Shown here: positions 34,198 through 41,108 of the stretch, in pieces
How positions within the stretch are numbered: the stretch's first letter is position 1
Layout: every line of letters starts with the position of its first letter
Position numbers and translations under genes: made by a program
From: CAMLIZ01 sp040758375
GTDB taxonomy: Bacteria; Pseudomonadota; Gammaproteobacteria; Burkholderiales; Burkholderiaceae_C
DNA: 64,000 nucleotides
Direction of reading: 5' to 3'
Assembly (NCBI GenBank): GCA_040758375.1
Contig: JBFLWE010000017.1
Span: forward strand, 1-64,000
The notes under the pieces: model-generated
Database searches by the model: none
The model's input: the letters and a program-made list of their open reading frames with translations, nothing else
What the model was told of the DNA's origin: nothing

Positions 34198-34986
34198 TCA
34201 GTCCTTCATGTACCAGTCTTCAGCGATCTGCAAGATGTTGCCGTCGATGAAGAAGAACACCTTGCCGCTGTTGCCGCCGTCCACGCTGAGCGTGATGCCG
34301 TAGCCCTCGACGCGGTAGGTGCCGGTCTGGTCGGCGCTGCCCGATCCGCCCACGAAGAGATGGCCCAGGGTGTTGGCGTAGGTGTTCAGGCGCGACGCGG
34401 TGAAGGTGCCGTCGGGCTTGAACTCGAACGTGGCCTGCGAGCACATCGCCAGGTAGCACGAGTACGAGGTGTACGAGCCGTCCAGGCGCACATCGCCTTG
34501 CGGCGCCATCGGTGTGTAGGGCTTGTCGCCGATGGTCCAGCCCTGCGCGGTCTTGCTGATCGGCTCGGGCGCCGCGGCACCGATGGTGATCTGGCCGTTG
34601 CTGATGCTGTAGGCGGCGCACAGGTCGTTGCCGCTCGCATCCTGGCTGGGCGCGGTGCATTGCACGGCCGCATAGTCTGGCGTGGGCGGGCCCACATAGA
34701 CCAGCCCGTTGTCGAAGAACTTGGCGTAGGTGTATTTGAAGAGGTCGTAGTAGTAGATGAAGCCTTGCGGGTCGGTGAACGGAACGCGTTCCTGCGTCCA
34801 GCTCCAGTAGACGCCGCTCGGATGCTCGCCCTGCGGCGACGGGTTGGAAGGCGGGTTGCCGGCGGCAGGCGGCGGCGTCGTGCTGTCGCCTTCCGAACCA
34901 CCGTCACCACCGCCGCCGCATGCGGCAAGCAAAGACATCAGCGCCGCGCCGGCGCATCGGCCCAGGGCCGAACGGATTGCAGTCAT
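34198..34986 (-). CDS. lipoprotein of unknown function
   Basis: 262 residues. The lipobox is SLLAAC at about residue 22, followed by a Gly/Ser/Pro linker (GGGGDGGSEGD, PPPAAGNPPSNPSPQG). The globular part is rich in Tyr, Phe and Gly with beta character (SGVYWSWTQERVPFTDPQGFIYYYDLF, FFDNGLVYVGPPTPDY, DGTFTASRLNTYANTLGHLFVGGSG, TGTYRVEGYGITLSVDGGNSGKVFFFIDG). It ends at a tryptophan-rich tail. I do not recognise the family. It is the last gene of the minus-strand accessory run next to the T3SS locus. Confidence 0.65.
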   Translation of the reverse strand: MTAIRSALGRCAGAALMSLLAACGGGGDGGSEGDSTTPPPAAGNPPSNPSPQGEHPSGVYWSWTQERVPFTDPQGFIYYYDLFKYTYAKFFDNGLVYVGPPTPDYAAVQCTAPSQDASGNDLCAAYSISNGQITIGAAAPEPISKTAQGWTIGDKPYTPMAPQGDVRLDGSYTSYSCYLAMCSQATFEFKPDGTFTASRLNTYANTLGHLFVGGSGSADQTGTYRVEGYGITLSVDGGNSGKVFFFIDGNILQIAEDWYMKD

Positions 34987-35086
34987 GTTGCAGCTCCCTG
35001 CTTCGTGTTGGATGCACGGGCATCTTCAGCGGCCCAGGCCCGCCTCTGGAGCCCCTTGCGTTAGGGGGTGCGCGTAACGGGGGATG

Positions 35087-35833
35087 TCAGCGCACCACGA
35101 GCCCCGCGTCGGTGATCTGCACGCGGTCGGCGCTGACGTCGAGGAATTGCTCGAGGTACCCCTTGGCCGCCTTCCGCATGTTCTGCTCCAAGCCCGCATC
35201 GGGCCGCTGCTTCAGCGCGTCGCGCGTCAGCGCCATGTAGGTGCCCAGGACCGCCATCTGCTCGTACAGCTCCTGCTTCTGCGCATCGGATGCGCGCGCG
35301 AACTCGGCGTTGCCGGCCAGTACCTGGCGCATCTGTTGCACCAGCGGCATGAACTGCTCGTCGGGAAAGTCGACGTCGCGGTAGGCCATGTAGCTGCCCG
35401 CGAGGAAGGCCGCCACCGCGCCGCCCACGTCGTGGCGCGGAATGCCGAATTGCGCCTCGATCTTGTGGTAGCCGGCCAGCAGCTCCTTGAAAAGGCTTTC
35501 CACGTCGGCACGCATGTGGGCCGGGTAGGCCGAGGCCAGCGCGTGCACCGACTTCACGCCGGGCGCCGGCGTGAACGACAGCGGCCGCGCAGCCGACGGC
35601 GCCTGCCGCCCCGCGGGCGCCCTGGAGCGGCCCAGCGATTCGGACACCGATTCGCCGAAGATGGTCTTGTGGCTGCGCTCCAGGCGGCTCATCACCGAGG
35701 GGATCGCCATCTGGTTGGCGAAGGCGCCCGGGTTCATCATGAACGGCGTGTCGGCCCAAGTACCAAGGCATGCGACCGTCCATCCGGCGGCCAGCCCGAG
35801 CCGGACCGACCAACGCCTGACCAAAGCGCTCAT
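35087..35833 (-). CDS. Sec-exported protein of a three-member T3SS-linked family, copy A
   Basis: 248 residues from ATG 35833-35831, with GAGG upstream. A signal peptide is followed by DTPFMMNPGAFANQMAIPSVMSRLERSHKTIFGESVSESL, shared almost letter for letter with the protein at 36873. A helical domain follows (LFKELLAGYHKIEAQFGIPRHDVGGAVAAFLAGSYMAYRDV, QKQELYEQMAVLGTYMALTRDAL, KAAKGYLEQFLDVSADRVQITDAGL). The same domain occurs without a signal peptide in the T3SS operon gene 43029-43667. It resembles the DUF6683 type as I remember it. It is a periplasmic protein of unknown function. It starts 9 bases before the stop of the upstream lipoprotein gene region, so it is probably co-transcribed. 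Confidence 0.7.
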   Translation of the reverse strand: MSALVRRWSVRLGLAAGWTVACLGTWADTPFMMNPGAFANQMAIPSVMSRLERSHKTIFGESVSESLGRSRAPAGRQAPSAARPLSFTPAPGVKSVHALASAYPAHMRADVESLFKELLAGYHKIEAQFGIPRHDVGGAVAAFLAGSYMAYRDVDFPDEQFMPLVQQMRQVLAGNAEFARASDAQKQELYEQMAVLGTYMALTRDALKQRPDAGLEQNMRKAAKGYLEQFLDVSADRVQITDAGLVVR

Positions 35834-35841
35834 CGCCAGCC

Positions 35842-36846
35842 TCAAGGCAACCAGTAGACCGGCCCGCAGGTTCTCAGTGGAACGCTGTCAGTGCGCATCA
35901 CCGCCGATGCTGCGTTGATGTCCTGGTTGGGCGACGTGGCGGAGATGATCACCACATCAGGTGGTGGCTCGGTGGTGCCGAGCACCGGACAAGAGCCGCG
36001 CAAGACCACCAGCTTGCTGGCGTCCGCGCTCCAGGCCGGCCAGCCCTGCTCAAAGCGCTGCTGTGTCAGCTGCGCCAGGCCGGCGCCGTCCACTCCGATG
36101 CGCCACACGGCGTCGCCCTGCACGAACGCGATGGAACGCCCATCGGCGGACACGGCGGGCTGCTTGGGCTGGGAGCCTGGCCTGCCCAAGCCCTGGCTGC
36201 CAATACGCCGCGCGGTGGACGCGCCTACGGTGAGCTCGAACAAGCCGTCGGCGCCCGCGACCACCACCGAGTTGTTACCGGTCCACACCGGATCGCGATA
36301 GTCGGCCGCGTGCAACAGCGTCTGACCGTTGCGGTCGATCACATACACATGATCGGTATCTTCGGGGTCGTCCAGCGTCGACTCGCGCGTGTGCAGCGCG
36401 AAGCGCGTGCCGTCCGGCGAGGGCTGCACCGGGCCGGACACACGCAAGCCGGTGGCGCTGATCACCGGCAGCGCCCCCAGCGACTCGAAGCCGCTTGCGT
36501 TCACGCGTCGCAGGTTGATCGTGTACTCGTTGGGCAAGGCCGTCACGTGCGTCACTTCTTCCACGTCGGTGGCCAGGCTGCCGGCAAGCCCGAGCTGGTC
36601 ATTGCTCTCGGTGGCCAGGGAGACGGAAGTTTCGGTCCTGGCCGCGATGTCAAAGCGCACCGCCTTGTTGGAGCTGGCGTACAGCAAGCTGCCTTGCGCG
36701 GAGCCGCTGGGGGGCGGGGTGCCCCCGTCATCGGGATCGGACCCGCCGCCTCCGCCGCATGCGGCCAGCCCCAATGCCAGCGCACCGGCCAGCGACAAGG
36801 ACGCGACGCGCCCCACCAAGAACCGAGATGTCAACCGATTCGTCAT
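35842..36846 (-). CDS. lipoprotein with TolB-like beta-propeller
   Basis: 334 residues. The lipobox is LALGLAAC, followed by a Gly/Asp linker. Repeated blades carry the TolB/WD40-like signature: LRVSGPVQPSPDGTRFALHTRES, DRNGQTLLHAADYRDPVWTGNNSVVVAGADGLFEL, QPKQPAVSADGRSIAFVQGDAVWRIGVDGAGLAQLTQQRFEQGWPAWSADASKLVVLRG. It lies between two near-identical exported proteins, with 8-26 base spacing on each side, so the three form one transcription unit. It may act as a periplasmic scaffold for its neighbours; that is inference. Confidence 0.75.
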   Translation of the reverse strand: MTNRLTSRFLVGRVASLSLAGALALGLAACGGGGGSDPDDGGTPPPSGSAQGSLLYASSNKAVRFDIAARTETSVSLATESNDQLGLAGSLATDVEEVTHVTALPNEYTINLRRVNASGFESLGALPVISATGLRVSGPVQPSPDGTRFALHTRESTLDDPEDTDHVYVIDRNGQTLLHAADYRDPVWTGNNSVVVAGADGLFELTVGASTARRIGSQGLGRPGSQPKQPAVSADGRSIAFVQGDAVWRIGVDGAGLAQLTQQRFEQGWPAWSADASKLVVLRGSCPVLGTTEPPPDVVIISATSPNQDINAASAVMRTDSVPLRTCGPVYWLP

Positions 36847-36872
36847 TGCTGTGGACTCCCTTTGTGTGTGAT

Positions 36873-37613
36873 TCAGCGAAGCACCATGCCCTGGTCGGTG
36901 ATCTGCACGCGGTCGGCGCTGACGTCGAGGAATTGCTCGAGGTACCCCTTGGCCGCCTGCCGCATCTTTTGTTCGACGCGGGCATCAGGCCGCTGCTTGA
37001 GCGCGTCGCGGGTCAGCGCCATGTAGGTGCCGAGGATCGCCATTTGCTCGTATAGCGCCTGCTTCTGCGCATTGGACGCACGCGCAAACGCGGCGTTGCC
37101 GGCCAGTACCTGGCGCATCTGTTGCACCAGCGGCATGAACTGCCGATCAGGGAAGTCGACGTCGCGATAAGCCATGTAGCTGCCGGCCAGAAAGGCCGCC
37201 ACGGCAGCGCCCACGTCGTAGCGCGGAATGCCGAACTGGTCTTCGATCTTGTGGTAGCCGGCGAGCAGTTCCTTGAACAGGCGCTCCACGTCGGCGCGCA
37301 TTGCCGCGGGATAGGCCGACACCAGGTCTTGCGCCGGCTTCAGGCCCGCCGCGGGCGTGAATGACGGCGATCGGGACGGCGCAACCTGCTTCGTCGCCTG
37401 AAGCTTCGAGCGGCTGAGCGACTCGGACACCGATTCGCCGAAGATGGTTTCGTGGCTGCGCTCCAGGCGGCTCATCACCGAGGGGATCGCCATCTGGTTG
37501 GCGAAGGCGCCCGGGTTCATCATGAAGGCCGAGTCGGCCCGCACCGGCAGCGCCTGCAGTGCCAGCACCGCGCACAGCGTGGCCATCCTCGTCCGGTTGT
37601 TCGGCATTCGCAT
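36873..37613 (-). CDS. Sec-exported protein of a three-member T3SS-linked family, copy B
   Basis: 246 residues from ATG 37613-37611, about 8 bases after AGGAGG. A signal peptide (MATLCAVLALQALPVRA-D) is followed by the same SAFMMNPGAFANQMAIPSVMSRLERSHETIFGESVSESLSRS block as copy A and the same helical domain ending RQAAKGYLEQFLDVSADRVQITDQGMVLR. DNA identity with copy A is nearly complete over the last ~70 bases of the gene and over ~85 bases near the mature start, pointing to recent duplication or gene conversion. A terminator lies just upstream, so this gene probably has its own promoter in the short gap or depends on read-through. Confidence 0.7.
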   Translation of the reverse strand: MRMPNNRTRMATLCAVLALQALPVRADSAFMMNPGAFANQMAIPSVMSRLERSHETIFGESVSESLSRSKLQATKQVAPSRSPSFTPAAGLKPAQDLVSAYPAAMRADVERLFKELLAGYHKIEDQFGIPRYDVGAAVAAFLAGSYMAYRDVDFPDRQFMPLVQQMRQVLAGNAAFARASNAQKQALYEQMAILGTYMALTRDALKQRPDARVEQKMRQAAKGYLEQFLDVSADRVQITDQGMVLR

Positions 37614-37630
37614 TCGATTCACCTCCTGAA

Positions 37631-37661
37631 ACGACAAAAGGAGACCCTTGCGGGTCTCCCG
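37631..37661 (-). terminator. rho-independent terminator after the needle-domain gene
   Basis: Read on the minus strand, GGAGACCC-GCAA-GGGTCTCC forms an 8-base-pair perfect stem (37640-37659) followed by TTTTGTCGT. It lies 24 bases after the stop of the gene at 37684. This ends the transcript of the needle-domain gene and separates it from the exported-protein operon downstream. Confidence 0.85.
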
Positions 37662-37683
37662 TGACCAAAGCGCGAAGCTTCGA

Positions 37684-38361
37684 TCAGCCCTTGCGAGCCA
37701 TCTGCGTCAAACCTTCGCCGATCGACTTGATCGCGTTGGAGAAGCCGCTTTGCATCAGGTTGAACATCTGGCTGGTCGCCTGCATTTCGGTCGTGGCCTT
37801 CGCGTTCTCCGCTGCAGCCTCCTTGCCTTCCTTGCCGGCCGTGGAAGCGATCTTGTCGGACAGCTCGACCATCTTGGCGGCCTTCTGGCCCAGTGCCTCC
37901 CCCATGGCCTGCGCGATGGCTTCGAGCCAGCTGCCAGCCGACTTCTTGCCGCCGGCCTTGGCCTTGGTGCGGTTCTCGTCGCTGTCTTCCAGGCCCTGCT
38001 GGCGCATCTTCTGCATCGCGCGCTGAACGATCTCTTGCGCCGACTCGTTGACGAAGCGGTCGATCTCGCCGCCGGCCTGCTGGCGCACATGGTCGTCCAC
38101 CGCAGGATCGGAGTCCTTGGTGAGCTCCTTCACAGCCTTGTCGACAACCTGGTTCACGATGGCCTCGATGAACTTCGGCATCGCGAACTCCTTCACCAGC
38201 GTGCTGGCCGCCAACTTCACGGCCTGGCCGATGGCCGAGGTGAGCAGGTTGCTCATCGAGCCGGCAATTGCCAGCGGCGGGAAGAACATGCTCGCCACGC
38301 CGAGCACGGCGCCGAAGATGCCGCCGTTGCCGCCAAAAACACTCTTCAAAGCTCCAGACAT
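37684..38361 (-). CDS. T3SS-associated protein with hydrophobic N-terminal region and needle-like C-terminal domain
   Basis: 225 residues. Residues ~10-60 are glycine-rich and hydrophobic (GNGGIFGAVLGVASMFFPPLAIAG) with further amphipathic helix (LLTSAIGQAVKLAASTLVKEFAMP). The middle is highly charged and coiled-coil-like. Residues 143-225 (GSWLEAIAQAMGEALGQKAAKMVELSDKI...SNAIKSIGEGLTQMARKG) align with residues 29-102 of the sctF-position protein at 49471, including GSW, the EA-A-A-G-L-QA spacing and the terminal IG..L..MARK. There is no Sec signal. It could be a secreted accessory needle, tip or pore component, or an effector. It has its own promoter and terminator. Confidence 0.7.
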   Translation of the reverse strand: MSGALKSVFGGNGGIFGAVLGVASMFFPPLAIAGSMSNLLTSAIGQAVKLAASTLVKEFAMPKFIEAIVNQVVDKAVKELTKDSDPAVDDHVRQQAGGEIDRFVNESAQEIVQRAMQKMRQQGLEDSDENRTKAKAGGKKSAGSWLEAIAQAMGEALGQKAAKMVELSDKIASTAGKEGKEAAAENAKATTEMQATSQMFNLMQSGFSNAIKSIGEGLTQMARKG

Positions 38362-38495
38362 TTTGCTTCTCCCTAGAAGGGCGCCGCGTAAGCGCCCGTT
38401 TCACAACGAACTGATGGCCCTGCCATCTCCCTGAGTGCCGCCTCGCCGTCGTGCCGCCTTGTGGACAGCTGTTGATGCACGGGTCGACGGGACGA

Positions 38496-38546
38496 ATTAA
38501 AGGCGCTGCTTGCCGATGGCGTAAGCTGGGTCGGTTACCAGCTGGG
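38496..38546 (-). promoter_or_regulatory. promoter with T3SS box for the needle-domain gene
   Basis: On the minus strand the -35-like TTACGC (38524-38519) and -10-like TTTAAT (38501-38496) are 17 bases apart. Directly upstream is the dyad AGCTGGTAACCGACCCAGCT (38543-38524), which shares its last base with the -35. The block 38520-38546 is identical to 39517-39543 before the DUF1521 gene. The -35 is poor, so an activator bound to the dyad is expected. The predicted untranslated leader is about 130 bases. Confidence 0.6.
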
Positions 38547-38553
38547 AATCGAC

Positions 38554-39432
38554 CTAGGCCTGCCAGCGCGTGAGCGTGAGTTCGAAGCCCACGTGCACGC
38601 CGAAGCCCGGCCAAACGCCCATGTCGGGCCGCGTGCCAAAGCCGGGCCATACGCCAACATCCGGTCGCGCGCCATAGCCCGGCCACAGGCCCGTGTCGGG
38701 CCGCGTGCCTTGGCGCGGGCGCTGCGACTCTTCGGCCAGGCGGCTGAAGGCCGCCGCCACCGCCGCGCCGACGAAGGCGCCCACGAAGGCGATGCTCAGC
38801 AGCCCGCCGAGCACGCGGAACGCATCGCGGTAGCGCTCCTGCAGCTGGTGGCGGCCGCCCTTGAGCAGATCGGTCTCCAGGATGTACTGCTGATCGACCT
38901 TGCGGATGCGGCCTTCGGCGTCCACGGCCACGAAGCCCTTGCCCGCCGGGTTCTCGTGCAGGCGGTTGCCGTCGTCTACCGCCCAGTCCAGCACCTCGCC
39001 CCAACCGCGTGCCTCGTTGATCTTCAGGTCGCCGCGGGTGTTGGTGTCCACGCCGGTGATCTGCACGCCGTAGTCGCCGTTGGTGATGGTCACCTTGGAC
39101 GACAGCGTCGCGTTCGGGTTGTGGTCCCAGGGCGTGGTCTCGATGGTCACCTTGGTGCCGTCTTCGAGCGCGAAGGTGGTGGTGCCCCAGAAGTCGAAGG
39201 CGTGCCGGCCGTCGATGTTCAGGTGCGGGTCGCCCCAGGCCTGGTAGGTCTCGCCGGTGTGCTTGTTGGTGATGGTGACGGTGTTGTCGTCGCCCGCGGT
39301 GATGCGGTAGTTGTCGTTCTCGAACACCGCGAGGCCCGCTTCCATGCGGGCGCTGGCGTTCGTGGGGTTGCTGGGGTCGAGCGCCGGCGGGACACAGCCG
39401 CCGACGGCGATGCTCGCTTGCAACGTGGTCAT
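38554..39432 (-). CDS. DUF1521/MIIA-domain self-cleaving protein, NopE-like T3SS effector candidate
   Basis: 292 residues. Residues ~41-190 form the DUF1521 domain (NYRITAGDDNTVTITNKHTGETYQAWGDPH, FDFWGTTTFALEDGTKVTIETTPW, YGVQITGVDTNTRGDLKINEARG). The motif Gly67-Asp68-Pro69-His70 matches the GD/PH site at which Bradyrhizobium NopE1/NopE2 cut themselves when calcium is present (metal-ion-inducible autocleavage). A hydrophobic helix lies at ~205-230. Three 12-residue repeats RPDxGxWPGxGx fill 244-279. There is no Sec signal, as expected for type III export. It sits next to sctQ under a T3SS-like promoter. The domain is secure; effector status is inference. Confidence 0.85.
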   Translation of the reverse strand: MTTLQASIAVGGCVPPALDPSNPTNASARMEAGLAVFENDNYRITAGDDNTVTITNKHTGETYQAWGDPHLNIDGRHAFDFWGTTTFALEDGTKVTIETTPWDHNPNATLSSKVTITNGDYGVQITGVDTNTRGDLKINEARGWGEVLDWAVDDGNRLHENPAGKGFVAVDAEGRIRKVDQQYILETDLLKGGRHQLQERYRDAFRVLGGLLSIAFVGAFVGAAVAAAFSRLAEESQRPRQGTRPDTGLWPGYGARPDVGVWPGFGTRPDMGVWPGFGVHVGFELTLTRWQA

Positions 39433-39492
39433 GGTGTCTCTCCCTGTTGAAGGCCACGGATGGAATCGGCCGCGGCGCGGCCGATGGGAGAG

Positions 39493-39572
39493 ATTGAAGA
39501 GGCAGGTGCAGCAAAACGTAAGCTGGGTCGGTTACCAGCTGGGGGCGCTCCCAGCTGGGGACGCTCCCAGGG
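39493..39572 (-). promoter_or_regulatory. promoter with tandem 16-base T3SS boxes for the DUF1521 gene
   Basis: On the minus strand the -35-like TTACGT (39521-39516) and -10-like TTCAAT (39498-39493) are 17 bases apart. Upstream, the half-site CCCAGCTGG recurs every 16 bases, giving overlapping dyads that begin at 39572, 39556 and 39540. The last dyad is identical to the one before the needle-domain gene. Part of the element lies inside the end of sctQ and encodes its final residues. This is a likely activator-dependent promoter of the T3SS regulon. Confidence 0.6.
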
Positions 39573-40440
39573 CGTGCTCCACGCGCGCCAGCCATCCGGG
39601 CTGTCCATCGGCGCGCACGCCCAGCGGCAGCAGCTCGGCCTGCAGCACAGGTCCGTCGTCCGCCACACGCCGCACATGCACTCGGCCGGCGCGGCACTCG
39701 CACGCCGCGTCCGGCATCCAGCGCAGCAGCTGCGGCGGCGTGAGGAACAGCAGCTCGTCGAGCACCACCTCCAGCGTCACGGGGCCGTCTGCCTCCGCCT
39801 GCGCGGGAACCTCGCCGTCGGCCCAGCACAGGCGCCCCTGTGCCGCGTCCCAATGCATCGCCTGCCGCATGGCCGGCGCTTCCAGCGGCCGCAGCAGGCA
39901 GCGCCATGCGCCGCCGGCCATCGACTCGGGCAGCAGCAAAGCGGCGCCGGGCTGGCACAGCGTGGCCCATTCCGCTTCGTCCAGGCGCTGCCGCGACAGC
40001 ACGAGCTGCATGGGCACGCACTGCCAGTGCAGCACCGAGAGCCGCTCGCGCAGGGCGGCGTCGGCCGGTGGTTGCGCCTGCAGGGCCGCCCACGGCAGCT
40101 GCAGCCGCACGTGCAGCATGGCCTCGCCGCCGGCAGAGCCCAGCATCGCATCGGCCAGCACGCCGGCCTGCGCCGGACCGCCCGCGGCGGGACGAGGGTC
40201 CAGCGGTTCGCCCAGCCAGTCTTCCAGCAGCTGCAACAGCGGCTCGGCCTGACCCAGCAGCACGCCCGCGCATACCGTGTCCGACGCCGGCGGCGGCGCT
40301 GCCATCTCGCCCTGCAGCACCAGATGCAACGGCCCGAAGCGCGTGTCGGCGCTGCAGGCGCAGGGGCCCCAGGCCTGGGCGGCGGCACGCCCTGGCGCCT
40401 GCGGCGCGACCGAGATCGAGGTCGAGGTGGACCCCGTCAT
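39532..40440 (-). CDS. sctQ: divergent SctQ (C-ring/sorting platform) protein
   Basis: 302 residues from ATG 40440-40438, overlapping the response-regulator stop by ATGA. The length is right for SctQ. The N-terminal part has the expected LHWQCVPMQLVLSRQRLDEAEWATLCQPGAALLLPES-like segment. The C-terminal ~75 residues (VTLEVVLDELLFLTPPQLLRWMPDAACECRAGRVHVRRVADDGPVLQAELLPLGVRADG) have the strand pattern of a SPOA domain, though weakly conserved. SctQ forms the cytoplasmic platform that docks ATPase and cargo. Assignment is supported by position at the end of the operon, and the sequence alone is borderline. Confidence 0.65.
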   Translation of the reverse strand: MTGSTSTSISVAPQAPGRAAAQAWGPCACSADTRFGPLHLVLQGEMAAPPPASDTVCAGVLLGQAEPLLQLLEDWLGEPLDPRPAAGGPAQAGVLADAMLGSAGGEAMLHVRLQLPWAALQAQPPADAALRERLSVLHWQCVPMQLVLSRQRLDEAEWATLCQPGAALLLPESMAGGAWRCLLRPLEAPAMRQAMHWDAAQGRLCWADGEVPAQAEADGPVTLEVVLDELLFLTPPQLLRWMPDAACECRAGRVHVRRVADDGPVLQAELLPLGVRADGQPGWLARVEHALGASPAGSAPSW

Positions 40441-41108
40441 TGCACACACCCGCTGGTCACCATGCGCACCAGCTCCACCACCGACCTGGCCTGCATCTTG
40501 TCCATCAGGTGGGCGCGATGCAGGTCGACCGTCTTCACGCTCACGCCCAGCTCGCGCGCGATGCTCTTGTTGATCTTGCCGGCCATCACGCCCTGCAGCA
40601 CCTCGCGTTCGCGCTGCGACAGCGAACCGTAGCGCTGGCGGTAGGCCTGCACGCCGGCCTCGTCGCGCGCCTGGTCCAGCGCGCGCTGGTGCTGCTGCCG
40701 CGCGCGCTCGAAGGCCTGGGCGAGCGCGCTCTCCAGCGCAGCCTCCTGAAAGGGCTTTTCGAGAAAGGTGATCGCGCCACGCTGCATGGCCTGCACGGCC
40801 AGCGGCACATCGCCATGGCCTGTCATGTAGATCACCGGCAGCATGATGCCCTCGGCGTTGAGCGCGTCGTGCAGGTCCAGCCCCGACATCTGCGGCATGC
40901 GCACGTCAAGCAGCAGGCAGGCCAGCTCGGGCTCGGCCGGGGCCGGCGAGACCCGCGACACCTGGTCCACATGCCACAGGCGCAGGGCCTTGAGCGCGAC
41001 CTCCGGCGTGTCGAAGGCATGCACGCGGTAGCCCGCGCCGCCCAGCCACCAGCCGGCCGACTCGCGGAACTCGGCGTTGTCGTCCACGATGAACAGTGTC
41101 TGCGTCAT
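40437..41108 (-). CDS. FixJ/NarL-type response regulator in the T3SS operon
   Basis: 223 residues. The receiver domain has the acidic pair DD at 9-10, the phosphoacceptor Asp68 in CLLLDVRMPQMSG and Lys118 in FLEKPF. It carries an extra ~12-residue loop (VDQVSRVSPAPAEPEL) before the phosphorylation strand. The LuxR-type helix-turn-helix is QREREVLQGVMAGKINKSIARELGVSVKTVDLHRAHLMDKMQARSVVELVRM, of the FixJ/TodT kind. It overlaps the kinase gene (TGATG) and sctQ (ATGA). It is the prime candidate to bind the 16-base T3SS boxes. Confidence 0.9.
   Translation of the reverse strand: MTQTLFIVDDNAEFRESAGWWLGGAGYRVHAFDTPEVALKALRLWHVDQVSRVSPAPAEPELACLLLDVRMPQMSGLDLHDALNAEGIMLPVIYMTGHGDVPLAVQAMQRGAITFLEKPFQEAALESALAQAFERARQQHQRALDQARDEAGVQAYRQRYGSLSQREREVLQGVMAGKINKSIARELGVSVKTVDLHRAHLMDKMQARSVVELVRMVTSGCVQ

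Noticed and set aside
38593..38703. Short DNA repeats that could suggest a CRISPR or minisatellite
   Set aside because: The unit is 36 bases in frame and encodes RPDxGxWPGxGx within the DUF1521 protein; only three diverged copies and no spacers.
39532..40440. Calling this gene a non-secretion protein because SPOA similarity is weak
   Set aside because: Operon position, length and the C-terminal strand pattern fit SctQ better than any alternative; kept with lowered confidence.
37619..40447. A 942-codon minus-strand frame across sctQ, the DUF1521 gene and the needle-domain gene
   Set aside because: Its translation is low-complexity Arg/Ala/Gly, and three well-supported genes occupy the same DNA in other frames; it is an artefact of high GC.
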